DNA from: Oceanisphaera psychrotolerans
GTDB taxonomy: Bacteria; Pseudomonadota; Gammaproteobacteria; Enterobacterales; Aeromonadaceae
Direction of reading: 5' to 3'
NCBI RefSeq assembly: GCF_001870485.1
Contig: NZ_MDKE01000070.1
Coordinates: forward strand, 51,640-115,639
DNA: 64,000 bases
Positions 26,372 through 35,665 of the stretch are shown piece by piece (the first letter of the stretch is position 1; each line of letters begins with the position of its first letter). A program made the translations under genes and the position numbers. The notes below the pieces were generated by a model. It did no database searches. It was given only the letters and a program-made list of their open reading frames with translations, and had not been told where the DNA came from.

Positions 26372-28131
26372 TCAGCAATAGTCCTTGTACTTGTCCAGGT
26401 GACGTACCGGCTTGGACAGGGCGTCACGACGGAAGGGGTCGCCCAGTTCGCGGGTACAGAGAATTTCGATAACGGTAGTCTTGCCTTCCTTCTGGGCGGC
26501 ACAGGCGGCCTTCAGCGCCGGACCTACGTCTTCCAGACGGTCAACCGTGACCCCTTCGGCACCCATGGAGCGGGCGATGGACGCGAAGCTCGGGTTTTCC
26601 AGGTCACCGGCGACGAAACGACGGTTGTAGAAGTCGACCTGGTTCTTCTTCTCGGCGCCCCACTGACGGTTATGGAACACGATGGAAGTTACCGGAATGT
26701 TCTCACGCACACAGGTCATGATTTCCATCATCGACATACCCCAGGCGCCGTCACCGGCATAGGAGATGGCGGTACGCTCGGGCGCGGCCACCTTGGCACC
26801 GATGATGGTGGGCAGGGCGTAACCACAGTTGCCGAAGCTCATGGCGGCGAAGAAGGAACGCGGCTTCTCGAAGCGCAGGTAGCTGTTGGCCACCGAGTTG
26901 ATGTTACCGATATCGGTGGACACCATGGCGTCTTCCGGCATGGCTTTTTCCAGCTCGCGCAGTACCTGGCGCGGATGCAGGAAGTTGCCCTCTTCTTCGG
27001 CCTGCTCGGCAATCATGTCCAGCGAGTAGTCGTCTTTTTCGTGGATCCACTCGTCCAGTTCTTTTTCCCAGGCTTCTTTCTCGGCGGCGATTTCGCTGGC
27101 ACGGGCGCCCTTGGTTTCCAGGCAGTGCACATTCATCGCTTCCAGGCGACCCAGCATGGATACCGCGGCGGCCTTGGCATCGCCACAGATACCGACGGAA
27201 ATCTTCTTCACCAGACCCAGCATCTTGGCATCGCAGTCAACCTGGATGATCTTGGCGTCTTTCGGCCAGTAATCCATGCCGTGCTGCGGCAGGGTACCGA
27301 AGGGACCGAGGCGGGTACCCAGCGCCAGTACCACGTCGGCACGGGAAATCAGCTTCATGCCGGCCTTGGAGCCTGGTAACCCAGGGGACCACACCACAGC
27401 GGGTGGCTGGCGGGGAAGGAGTCGTTGTGCAGGTAGCTGTTCACCACAGGGGCACCGAGGAACTCGGCCAGCGCCTTGCACTCTTCAACCGCACCAGACA
27501 TGACCACACCGCCACCGGAGATGATGACCGGGTTCTTGGCCTGGGCCAGCAGCTCTGCCGCTTCCTGCAGGCTCTGCTCACCACCGGCACCACGCTCGAT
27601 GCGGATCGGCTGGGGGATTTCCACGTTGATGTCGCCGTAGAAGAAATCACGGGGAATGTTCAGCTGGGTAGGACCGTTTTCCAGCATGGCACGGTCGAAG
27701 CAGCGAGCGGTCAGCTCGGCCATGCGAGCCGGGTTGGCCACATGCCCCTGATACTTGGTGATGGTTTCGAAGAACGGCAGCTGCTGTGCTTCCTGAAAAC
27801 CACCCAGGCCCTGGCTCATGGAGCCGGTTTCGGGAGTGATACAGACCACGGGGCTGTGTGCCCAGTAGGCGGCGGCGATGGCGGTAACAAAGTTGGTGAT
27901 GCCGGGGCCGTTCTGGGCGATACAGACCCCATGGCGACCACTGACACGGGAATAACCGTCGGCCATGTGGCCGGCACCCTGCTCGTGGACTACCGGGATC
28001 AGGCGGATACCGGCCGGAGCGAAAATATCCATGGCATCCATGAAGGCAGAACCCATGATGCCAAAGGCATCGGTTACACCGTTGGCCGCCAGAGTTTCGA
28101 CCAGAGCTTCACTAGGAGTCATACGTGGCAT
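26372..28131 (-). pseudogene. xsc: Sulfoacetaldehyde acetyltransferase (Xsc), frameshifted
   Basis: A thiamine-diphosphate enzyme: sulfoacetaldehyde plus phosphate gives acetyl phosphate and sulfite. The N-terminal frame (28131 to about 27372) has MPRMTPSEALVETLAANGV, the cofactor-activating glutamate in VVHEQGAGHMADGY, and VNSYLHNDSFPASHPLWCGPLGYQ. The C-terminal frame (27372-26372) continues AGMKLISRADVVLALGTRLGPF and carries the TPP motif GDGAWGMSMMEI through FHNRQWGAEKKNQ. One G is missing near 27372 (CAGGGCTCC reads CAGGCTCC); restoring it gives 586 residues with a family-like GYQGSKAGMKL join. It is probably a sequence error. The ATG at 28131 follows AAGGAAG. Confidence 0.92.
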
Positions 28132-28353
28132 AGCTGTCTTCCTTTTGCTGTGTCCTGTCGGTAGCGGTAGGTTCCGCCACCCCGGAGTGTTCAATCCAAT
28201 GTTCGGTTCAAGCAGGTTTACGTTCGTTATTATTGATTCAGGGCGAATCGCAAGCGCACGGTCATCTTGGTCTCTCCCCCAGGCTTCCCCTCCCGGACGA
28301 ACTGACTTTCGCGGATGACGCCTGATGGCGTTGATGCGATTCACTGAGGAGTA

Positions 28354-28392
28354 GAGTAGGAACTGGGGGGGTAACTGAGTAGGACCAGTTAC
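28354..28392 (-). promoter_or_regulatory. Repeats upstream of xsc, candidate TauR site
   Basis: Two direct copies of GAGTAGGA (28354-28361 and 28377-28384) lie 23 bases apart, about two helix turns, and are overlapped by an inverted repeat GTAACTG (28371-28377) / CAGTTAC (28386-28392). MocR-type regulators such as TauR bind direct repeats at such spacing. They sit about 220-260 bases before the xsc start. ACTGGTCC, the reverse strand here, recurs upstream of dctP. Confidence 0.4.
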
Positions 28393-28450
28393 ATAACAAG
28401 CGTTACGCCAGCAGAAAATCAATTACTATTCAATGATTTAAAATGTAAAG

Positions 28451-28468
28451 AGGCGCCACTGGGCGCCT
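28451..28468. terminator. Hairpin downstream of tauR
   Basis: Stem AGGCGCC / GGCGCCT with loop ACTG, in the 409 bases between the tauR stop and the xsc start. The T-run is on the plus side (TTTTAA), and only a weak one follows on the minus strand, so it is an imperfect terminator for tauR. Confidence 0.55.
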
Positions 28469-28540
28469 TTTAATTAACACTTTATAAACATTGATCATCA
28501 CCGGAGTAAACCGCTGGCTACCGGCAAGCAGGCGAAGGCC

Positions 28541-30007
28541 TCAGACCATGTCCTCGATCAGCTCAACCAGTGCCTTGATGCCCGGCCGTATCTTGTCGGC
28601 CGGTATCGAGGAATAACCGAGGCGGAAATAATTGAGCGGCGCCGGCTGCTCCTGAAAGTAAATATCACCGGGCTCGATCAGAATGCCCCTGTCGGCCGCC
28701 TCCTTGCGCAGCAACCGACAGTCCAGCCCTTCCGGCCCCCGTACCCAGTAACAGGAGCCACCGAAGCTGGGCTGACGGCTGGACGAAGGAAGGTATTCAT
28801 TCAGCGCCTCCCCCATCGCCTGCCAACGCTCTTCGTAGGCCTTGGCGATATTCATGATCAAGGCGTCGTGATAGCCCCGCTCCAGAAACAGCGCCACCGA
28901 ACGCTGGTTGTTGGCCGCCGGATGACGCAGGATCAGCCGGCGCAAGGCCCGGGCTTCGCGGATCAGATCGGCGGGACCAACCAGATAGCCCAGTCGCAGC
29001 CCCGGCGCCAGCGTCTTGGACAGACTGCCGACGTACAGCACCCGGTCGTTGGTATCCAGGCTCTTCAGTGCCGGTATCGGATTGGTCTTGAAGTTACTTT
29101 CGCACTCGTAGTCATCTTCGATGATCAGAAAGTCCTGCTCACAGGCTTTTTCCAGCAGCGCGTAGCGGCGCTCCAGCGGCATGGTCACCGTGGTCGGACA
29201 CTGGTGGCTGGGGGTGGTGTAAATGGCATCGCAGCCATCGAGCCGCTCATCGACCATCAGTCCCTGCTCGTCGACCGGCAGACTGCGTACCCGGGCCGGA
29301 TTCATGGTGGCGATATTGCGGATATCCACATAGCCCGGCTCTTCGATGCCGATGGTGCTGTCTTTATCCAGCAGCAGCCGGGCCAGCATATAAAGTGCCT
29401 GCTGGGCCCCCACCGTCACCAGGATCTGATCCGCCGAGGCCCAGACTCCGCGCCGTGGCAGCAGCCGGGTGCGGATCTGCTCGATCAGCAACGGGTCATC
29501 GGCATCGAAACGATCCGAAGCCCAGTCCCGGATCGCCGGCACGCTCACCGCATCCCGGCAGCACTCGCGCCAGTTGTTGTTGGGAAACAGGTTGGTGTCG
29601 AACTGGCCATAAATAAAGGGATAGGGATACTTCTGCCAGTCTTTGGGCTTGGTAATATTGTGCTGGCTACTCGGATTAATCTTGAATTTTCGGCTCCAGT
29701 CCGGCAGATGGCCGCCCTCTTTGTTTTTGCTCGGTTGCGGCAGCTCCGGCCGGCGGGACAGGATGTCGGGATTGACGAAATAGCCACTGCGTTCCTTGGC
29801 AATCAGATAGCCATCATCCAGCAGGTGTTCATAGGCCAGCACCACCGTATTGCGGGCGATACTCAGTTGTTTGGCCAGCTTGCGGCTGGAGGGCAGTGGA
29901 CTGTCCGGGGGAATGTTGCCGTTAAGAATGGCGGCGGCAATCTGCTCGCGCAGTTGCTGCTGCAGGCTGGTGGTTTTTTCCGTGGAGAAATGAAACAGCG
30001 GGAACAT
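28541..30007 (-). CDS. tauR: MocR-type GntR/aminotransferase regulator (TauR)
   Basis: 488 residues. The N-terminal GntR winged helix (about 10-80: LREQIAAAILNGNIPPDSPLPSSRKLAKQLSIARNTVVLAYEHL) is followed by a fold-I aminotransferase domain (about 150-488) with TTPSHQCPTTVTMPLERR and the PLP lysine in YVGSLSKTLAPGLRLGYLV. MocR proteins sense amino compounds as PLP aldimines. Placement between tauXY and xsc makes this the taurine-responsive activator TauR; PdxR- or GabR-like roles are less likely in this context. It reads in the same direction as tauXY and xsc. Confidence 0.86.
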   Translation of the reverse strand: MFPLFHFSTEKTTSLQQQLREQIAAAILNGNIPPDSPLPSSRKLAKQLSIARNTVVLAYEHLLDDGYLIAKERSGYFVNPDILSRRPELPQPSKNKEGGHLPDWSRKFKINPSSQHNITKPKDWQKYPYPFIYGQFDTNLFPNNNWRECCRDAVSVPAIRDWASDRFDADDPLLIEQIRTRLLPRRGVWASADQILVTVGAQQALYMLARLLLDKDSTIGIEEPGYVDIRNIATMNPARVRSLPVDEQGLMVDERLDGCDAIYTTPSHQCPTTVTMPLERRYALLEKACEQDFLIIEDDYECESNFKTNPIPALKSLDTNDRVLYVGSLSKTLAPGLRLGYLVGPADLIREARALRRLILRHPAANNQRSVALFLERGYHDALIMNIAKAYEERWQAMGEALNEYLPSSSRQPSFGGSCYWVRGPEGLDCRLLRKEAADRGILIEPGDIYFQEQPAPLNYFRLGYSSIPADKIRPGIKALVELIEDMV

Positions 30008-30140
30008 GAAGCGACTTACCTGTCTGCAAGTGAGAAATCAGGCTACAACAATGCCGGGGCACCCTGCGCCATTAGATTACCCATTTGTAACCCAATGTGT
30101 GCAAAAGTAAAGCCCCGGCACCGAACGCCTTCAGCTCAGC

Positions 30141-31565
30141 TTATAAATGCTCGTCTCGCAGCTGGTACCAGTGATACAGCATTCTCTGCCCCAGCCGACG
30201 GAAGGGAGCGAACATATGGCCCGGCAATGCCGAATTGTAAATCGGCAGTTCGAAGCCTTCCTTGATACCCGCGACGCGCTGGGCCATGCGCCGACCGGCG
30301 TGAGCCGAGAACATGACCCCATTGCCGCCGTAACCCAGCGCGTAGAATACCTGTTCTTTCTCGTCGGGCTGGGCAATGCGCGGCATCATGTCGTGACTCA
30401 CATCCACCCAGCCCCACCAGGAGTAATCCACCTTGATGCCGTTGAGCGCCGGAAACTTGCGATGCATGCCGTCGATCAGCAGTTGCAGATGCTTGGGGTT
30501 GGGTGCATCACTGCCGGTAATGGAGCTGCGGCTGCCAATCTGCAAGCGATTATCCGGCAACTTGCGGTAGTAATGGCGCAGGGTACGGGTATCGGTAATC
30601 ACCTCGTTGGTCAGGAAGTTACAGTCTGCAATTTCCTGATCCGTCATCGGCCGGGTCACCAGCGAGTTGGACAGTATCGGCATGATTTTGTTGCGCAACT
30701 GGCTGTGCAGCCCCTGGGAAGTATAGCCCCCGGTTGCCACCGCCACGGCCCGGGCACGCACAATACCCCCCGGCGTCTTCAGGTAATGGATGCCATTTTT
30801 GGTTTCCCAGCCGATCACCGGGCTGGACGGATGTATGGTCGCCCCCAGCTCGCGCGCCATACGGTGATAACCCTGGGCCAGTTTAAGCGGGTGCACACCG
30901 ATGCCGTCCGGCTCGTGCATGGCCCCGACCGCTTCGGCCTCGTTGACATAGTTGCGGCTCAGGGTGTCTTTATCGAGGATCTCGGTGTGATAGTTGAATT
31001 TTTCCCGCAGCACCTTTGCTTCGGCTTCCAGCTTGCGCAGCGCCTTCTCCCGGTGGGCGATGTACAGGTGACCGCCATCCTGAGGGTTACAGTCGATATT
31101 GCCATCCCGGATCAGCCCCTTGAAGGTATCGAAGCCTTCCCGCACTTCCTCGTGCATCTTCTGGGCGGTATCCAGACCCCAGCGCTGGATCCACTGGGAA
31201 CGGCTCAACCGGCCCGAGGCGTTCTGAGCCTGACCACCATTACGGCTGGTGCAGCCCCAGCTGATCTGGTTGGCTTCCAGTACCGTGGCCTTGATGCCGT
31301 GCTCCTTGGCCAGAAAAACCGCGCAGGTCAGGCCGGTAAAACCGCTGCCGATGATCGCCACGTCCACGTCCACATCCTGGGTAATGGGGCCATCATCTTC
31401 CGGCGGTGTGCCGGCAGTGGCCACCCAGTAGGTGGGCGCATACTGCTGGCCGCGCCCCGGCGTGGCCGCCACCAGCGGATCGTAGGTGGGATCATAACTG
31501 TTCAGCACACTTTTGGCCTGAGCCGGCTGGCGGAGATCCGCCTGGGTTTTGTTGGCAATATCCAT
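30141..31565 (-). CDS. tauY: Taurine dehydrogenase large subunit (FAD-dependent oxidoreductase)
   Basis: 474 residues of the DAO/GlpO-like family. The FAD motif GSGFTG is at 73-78, followed by EANQISWGCTSRNGGQAQNASGRL. The C-terminal ALGYGGNGVMFSAHAGRRMAQRV closes the FAD site. TauXY deaminates taurine to sulfoacetaldehyde and ammonia with a cytochrome acceptor. Relatives include gamma-glutamylputrescine oxidase PuuB; the tauX-like gene 41 bases upstream and the xsc/tauR neighbours favour TauY. No signal peptide is seen. Confidence 0.85.
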   Translation of the reverse strand: MDIANKTQADLRQPAQAKSVLNSYDPTYDPLVAATPGRGQQYAPTYWVATAGTPPEDDGPITQDVDVDVAIIGSGFTGLTCAVFLAKEHGIKATVLEANQISWGCTSRNGGQAQNASGRLSRSQWIQRWGLDTAQKMHEEVREGFDTFKGLIRDGNIDCNPQDGGHLYIAHREKALRKLEAEAKVLREKFNYHTEILDKDTLSRNYVNEAEAVGAMHEPDGIGVHPLKLAQGYHRMARELGATIHPSSPVIGWETKNGIHYLKTPGGIVRARAVAVATGGYTSQGLHSQLRNKIMPILSNSLVTRPMTDQEIADCNFLTNEVITDTRTLRHYYRKLPDNRLQIGSRSSITGSDAPNPKHLQLLIDGMHRKFPALNGIKVDYSWWGWVDVSHDMMPRIAQPDEKEQVFYALGYGGNGVMFSAHAGRRMAQRVAGIKEGFELPIYNSALPGHMFAPFRRLGQRMLYHWYQLRDEHL

Positions 31566-31606
31566 ATTCTTGTTCCCCGGATGAGAAGGTGAAGCCCTGA
31601 TGATGA

Positions 31607-32002
31607 TTACTGGGGATCCAGCAAGGGACGGTCTTTGCGGAAGGCCTGCTTCAGCACCAGCTTGCCGTCTTTCAGGGTAAAGATATCGACGCCATCAGCC
31701 TCGATACGCTTACCATCCGGACAGGTGGCACAGAAAGTCCACTGGGACACGCCCTTGTCACCGGCGGCAAAATGGCTGGTACCCTGCCAGCTGACATCGG
31801 GATAGGTGGTCCACACCTTGACGAAGGCGGCGGCCACCTCGGCGGCACCGTTGAAACGGGTACCGTACGCTTCGGCACCGGCGGCGCCCTCAAACACACA
31901 ATCCTCACTCATGCAGGCCATGACACCTTCGATATCGTGACGGTTGAAGGCGGCAAACAACTGCTCCAGCAAGGCAACGGTTTTCTGATTTTCGGCTGAC
32001 AT
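31607..32002 (-). CDS. tauX: SnoaL/NTF2-like protein, taurine dehydrogenase small subunit
   Basis: 131 residues with the NTF2-like cone fold pattern: LLEQLFAAFNRHDIEGVMACMSEDCVFEG, GAAEVAAAFVKVWTTYPDVSW and IEADGVDIFTLKDGKLVLKQAFRKDRPLL. TauX of known taurine dehydrogenases is a ketosteroid-isomerase-like small protein encoded next to tauY. The ATG at 32002 is eight bases after AAGGGAG; an in-frame extension upstream lacks a site. The role as a stable subunit rather than an enzyme is inferred from the family. Confidence 0.8.
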   Translation of the reverse strand: MSAENQKTVALLEQLFAAFNRHDIEGVMACMSEDCVFEGAAGAEAYGTRFNGAAEVAAAFVKVWTTYPDVSWQGTSHFAAGDKGVSQWTFCATCPDGKRIEADGVDIFTLKDGKLVLKQAFRKDRPLLDPQ

Positions 32003-32225
32003 GACATTCTCCCTTGGCAACCCCAAACGGGCTGTGCGATGACCATAGATTCAACAGCCGTGGCTGTTGTTTACATGTTCACAACATTAGGAGTCCGGCG
32101 ACGATGTCGGTAGCGCCAGTTGGACGTCTTGACTTGGACCACGGTATTTTCGAGGCACAGCATCGGCAAAAAGCACCGCAGCAGAGCAGCGGCTTGAACA
32201 GGAGAAAAAGCAGGAAAACAGGAAG

Positions 32226-32257
32226 ATAAAAGCAGCGGGGCCGTTGATTTGCCCCGC
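32226..32257 (-). terminator. Rho-independent terminator after the GntR gene
   Basis: On the minus strand GCGGGGC (32257-32251) pairs with GCCCCGC (32241-32235), then TGCTTTTATC. It follows the GntR stop by 12 bases. The remainder of 32003-32225 is the tauX upstream region and contains TTGGAC twice, 18 bases apart on the plus strand. Confidence 0.75.
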
Positions 32258-32268
32258 ACTCAGGGGGA

Positions 32269-33009
32269 TTAACGACTACGGCCGGGCTTTTTTTTCACCA
32301 CACCGGAAAACACCACATGCAGATCGGTGGACGCGGCTTCGTTGTCCAGATTCAGTTTGCCTTCGATATGATCCAGATGCTCTTTCATCATGGCGACGGC
32401 CTGCTTCGGGTCACCGGATTCGATAGCCTGCAGCAACGCTTCGTGCTCGTTGAAGGAGCAGTGCGCCTGATGCCCCACTTCGTACTGAGCGATAATCAGC
32501 GAGGTCTGTGACACCACGCTGCGCTGGAAGTTGAGCAGCGGGGTATTGTTGGCCATGTGGGCCAGTTCAAGATGAAACTCACCGGAAAGACGAATACCGC
32601 TGCCCCTGTCGCCACGGGCAAAGGCGTCCTGCTCTTCCTGCACCATGGCACGAATACGCTGCAGACTCTCGGGAGTCGCGTTCTTCACTGCCAGTTCGAT
32701 CACCGCCAGCTCTACCACCCGACGGGCGGCAAAGATCTGACGGGCTTCGTCCACACTCGGTGCCGCCACCACGGCACCACGATTGGGCCTGATACTGACC
32801 ACCTGCTCGTGGGACAGTCGCAACAGGGCGCGACGAATAATGGTCCGGCTGACGCCGAAGATTTCGCCCAGGGCCTCTTCGCTGAGCTTGGTGCCCGGCG
32901 CCAGCCGCTGTTCGAGAATGGCGTCGAAGATATGTTCGTAAACAATATCATCCTGGGTATTTGAGCTCGACTTGACGGGTCTTGGCTCCAGTTGACTGAG
33001 TGAACTCAT
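32269..33009 (-). CDS. GntR-family regulator, FadR/FCD subfamily (purine catabolism)
   Basis: 246 residues. The N-terminal winged helix spans about 20-90 (IFDAILEQRLAPGTKLSEEALGEIFGVSRTIIRRALLRLSHEQVVSIRPNRGA) and the C-terminal FCD domain about 95-230, with metal-type ligands in SGEFHLELAHMANN and FNEHEALLQAIES. It lies between guaD/xdhC and tauX. The GntR-type palindrome between puuE and hiuH and the TCGTATACAA motif before its own start suggest it controls purine genes, like the HpxS-type regulators. Control of sulfonate genes cannot be excluded. Confidence 0.86.
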   Translation of the reverse strand: MSSLSQLEPRPVKSSSNTQDDIVYEHIFDAILEQRLAPGTKLSEEALGEIFGVSRTIIRRALLRLSHEQVVSIRPNRGAVVAAPSVDEARQIFAARRVVELAVIELAVKNATPESLQRIRAMVQEEQDAFARGDRGSGIRLSGEFHLELAHMANNTPLLNFQRSVVSQTSLIIAQYEVGHQAHCSFNEHEALLQAIESGDPKQAVAMMKEHLDHIEGKLNLDNEAASTDLHVVFSGVVKKKPGRSR

Positions 33010-33089
33010 GATGTTGGTTTCCGGTTATGGCCTGCATATACGCCAAGGGGGATGCCGCATGCTTGCCTGTTGGTTAAATTTTTATAATC

Positions 33090-33099
33090 TCGTATACAA
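33090..33099. promoter_or_regulatory. Candidate GntR autoregulatory half-perfect site
   Basis: TCGTATACAA, 81 bases upstream of the GntR start, matches 9 of 10 bases of the palindrome core at 10714-10723. The AT-rich flanks are not symmetrical here, so affinity may be lower. Confidence 0.4.
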
Positions 33100-33155
33100 T
33101 ATTACTGGCTTTTGAGCAATACGACAGCCGTAATATAAAAGTCTGTGACTGAACA

Positions 33156-33180
33156 CAAAAAACGCCGTGAACCGGCGCTT
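33156..33180 (-). terminator. Rho-independent terminator after guaD
   Basis: On the minus strand GCGCCGG-TTCA-CGGCG forms the stem, followed by TTTTTTG. It lies about 20 bases past the guaD stop and ends the xdhABC-guaD transcript. Confidence 0.8.
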
Positions 33181-33197
33181 TTCATGTTTCATCAGAC

Positions 33198-34519
33198 TCA
33201 GAGCGGCTTGGGAGTGTCATCCCGCCGATACTGGCAGTCACCGTAAATATAAGTCTCGGCTATCACCCTGTCGTCGCCGAGCATCATCAGCACGAATAAT
33301 TGTTCGAACAGATTGTGAGCATTATTCATTCGCGTCTGTATCAGTGGGGTCGCATGCAGATCCAGCACCACAAAATCCGCCTCCTTGCCGACCTCGAGAT
33401 TGCCGATACGGTCGTCCAGGCTCAGCGCCCGGGCGCACCGAGGGTGGCCAGATACAGCGCCTTCAGCGGGTGCAGCTTGTGCTGCTGTAACTGCTGGATC
33501 TTGTAGGCCTCGGCGATGGTCTGCAGCATCGAGAAGCTGGTGCCGCCGCCCACATCGGTGCCCAGGCCAACCCGGATCTGCCGGGCTTCCATCGCGGGCA
33601 GATCGAACAACCCCGAGCCCAGAAACAGGTTGGAAGTCGGGCAGAAGGAAATCACCGAATCGGTCTCCCCCATACGCTCGCATTCCTCCTGCTCCAGGTG
33701 CACCGCATGGGCAAACACCGAACGCGTGCCGAGCAGCCCAAAATTGTCGTAAACATCCAGGTAACCCTTGCGCTCGGGAAACAGTTCCCTGACCCATTCG
33801 ATTTCCTGTTTATTTTCAGACAGGTGAGTCTGCAGATAGACATCCGGATATTCCTGCAGCAAGCGACCCGCCACGGCCAGCTGGTCGGCGGTGCTGGTGG
33901 GTGCAAAGCGCGGCGTCACCGCATAGAGCTGACGCCCCTGCTGGTGCCAACGCTCGATCAATGCCTTGCTGTCGGCATAAGCAGACTCGGGAGTATCGAG
34001 CAGATAGTCGGGGGCATGCCGGTCCATCATCACCTTGCCGGCGATCATGCGCATGTTGCGTCGGTCGGACTCGCTGAAAAAGGCGTCTACCGAGGCCTTG
34101 TGTACGGTACCGAACACCATGGCGGTCGTGGTGCCATTGCGCAGCAGTTCATCCAGAAAAAAGCTCGCCACCCGACGAGCATGCTCGGGGTCGGCAAACT
34201 TGCGCTCTTCCGGAAAGGTATAGTTGTTCAGCCAGTCGAGCAGCTGCTCACCATAGGAGGCGATCATCTCGGTCTGGGGAAAGTGAATATGAGTATCGAT
34301 AAAACCGGCGGTGATCAGCTTGTTTTCAAAGCGGAGCACCTCAAGATTCGCCGGCTGGCGCGCCAGCACCTGTTCGGCCGGGCCGATATCACAGATATGG
34401 CCGTCGGCCACCACCAGCACACCGTCTTCATAATAGGCATGGCTGGCGTCCAGCCCGACCTGGGCCGGATCGGCCAGGCTGTGCAGAATGGCGGCGCGAT
34501 ACGCGGTCGCTTGCGTCAT
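33198..34519 (-). pseudogene. guaD: Guanine deaminase, frameshifted near the C-terminus
   Basis: Guanine deaminase hydrolyses guanine to xanthine, feeding XdhAB. Zinc ligands are in DTHIHFPQTEM (H77, H79), followed by LQTHLSENKQEIEWV, FAHAVHLEQEECERM and LGTDVGGGTSFSML. The frame breaks near 33438: GGTGGCGCC reads GGTGCGCC. Restoring a G joins LYLATLG to GARALSLDDRIGNLEVGKEADFVVLDL and ends at 33198, giving 440 residues, the E. coli GuaD length. It is probably a sequence error. The start at 34519 is 15 bases from the xdhC stop, so it is cotranscribed. Confidence 0.92.
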
Positions 34520-34534
34520 GTAAAGGCTGCTCCT

Positions 34535-35383
34535 TTAAACTGGGTATGATGAGGACGAAGACGGTACAGCGTCGTCCGCCTCGGGTTTCGCCGCGATACC
34601 GGGCACCGTCACCGGCTGCTGGTAGGCGGCAATCAACTCGCCGGCCACCGATACCGCAATTTCTGACGGATGCTTGCCGCTCACCTCGGGCAAGCCAATG
34701 GGGCAGATCATTCGGGCCAGCGCCGCCTCATCAAAGCCCCGCTCTTTCAGCTTGTAATCGAACCGCTTGCGCTTGGTGCGCGAGCCGATGACGCCGAAAT
34801 AACGGGCATCGCCCCGCTTGAGAATGCGGGCACACAGTTCCAAATCGAGCTGATGATTGTGGGTCATCACCAGATAGAAGCTGCCGGCGGGCTGGCCGTT
34901 AATCTCGGCCACCGGATCCTCACTCACGATGTTGGTCACACCGGCGGGCAGCTCGGCGGGAAACTCCGCCTCCCGCTCGTCTATCCAGGTTATGCGAAAC
35001 GGCAGCGTGGCCAGTATGTGCACCAATGCCTTGGCCACATGACCGGCACCGAACAGCACCAGATGATGGCGCGCCCGCACCACCGGCTCCAGCATGATGG
35101 TAGCCATGCCGCCACAACACTGCCCCAGACTGGCACCGAGATTGAAGCGTTCCACCTTCATCTGAGGCTCGCCCTGCAGCAGCATGTTTCGCGCCAGCTG
35201 CAACGCCTTGTATTCCAGGTGACCACCGCCGATGGTGGCGTAGCAGCCCTGTTCGGTCACCAGCATCTTGGTACCGCTGTCGCGAGGCGTAGAGCCCTTG
35301 TGCTCGACCACCGTCACCAGCACGCAGGGTTCGCCCTTGCGTTCCAGCTCGGCCAGCACCTGAATCCAGTTGTCCTTGAACAT
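34535..35383 (-). CDS. xdhC: Xanthine dehydrogenase accessory protein XdhC
   Basis: 282 residues. N-terminal ELERKGEPCVLVTVVEHKGSTPRDSGTKMLV and IGGGHLEYKAL, a conserved LGASLGQCCGG cysteine pair, then a Rossmann domain LVLFGAGHVAKALVHILATLPF and IGSRTKRKRFDYKLKERGFDEAALARMICPIGL. XdhC binds the molybdenum cofactor and helps its sulfuration and insertion into XdhB. It follows xdhB after a structured 282-base gap and precedes guaD by 15 bases. Confidence 0.95.
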   Translation of the reverse strand: MFKDNWIQVLAELERKGEPCVLVTVVEHKGSTPRDSGTKMLVTEQGCYATIGGGHLEYKALQLARNMLLQGEPQMKVERFNLGASLGQCCGGMATIMLEPVVRARHHLVLFGAGHVAKALVHILATLPFRITWIDEREAEFPAELPAGVTNIVSEDPVAEINGQPAGSFYLVMTHNHQLDLELCARILKRGDARYFGVIGSRTKRKRFDYKLKERGFDEAALARMICPIGLPEVSGKHPSEIAVSVAGELIAAYQQPVTVPGIAAKPEADDAVPSSSSSYPV

Positions 35384-35475
35384 AACTTCACCTCTACTAC
35401 CGCCTCTACCACCAACAGCAAACGCAGGCTTTATCTCAGGAGAAACGTCGGATTAAGGGTCTACTCCTCCGACCT

Positions 35476-35587
35476 TCTGTTTCAGGGATGAAACAGAGAG
35501 CGTACATGGGGTGAGCTTGCCTCGCCGTGACGAACTGTTACAGCCTGACCGAACATCCTGTGAATGTTCGCAGCAGGCTGAAACAGT
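35476..35587. repeat. Structured intergenic element between xdhB and xdhC
   Basis: The 282-base gap inside the xdh operon contains a perfect 8-bp hairpin (TCTGTTTC 35476-35483 / GAAACAGA 35490-35497) and a long nested one: ACTGTT-A-CAGCCTG (35534-35547) pairs with CAGGCTG-A-AACAGT (35574-35587), enclosing GAACAT (35551-35556) / ATGTTC (35564-35569). It is not coding and has no terminator T-run. It looks like an inserted repetitive palindromic unit; genome copy number is unknown. Confidence 0.5.
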
Positions 35588-35665
35588 GAGCGGCAACTCC
35601 CACAGCGAGTCGACGGAGCGGGCCCTTTGTCCGACTTATGCAACCTGACCAGACTATGCCCGACG

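Noticed and set aside
30147..31592. A 481-codon frame antisense to tauY
   Set aside because: No recognisable domain; the tauY sense frame explains the region.
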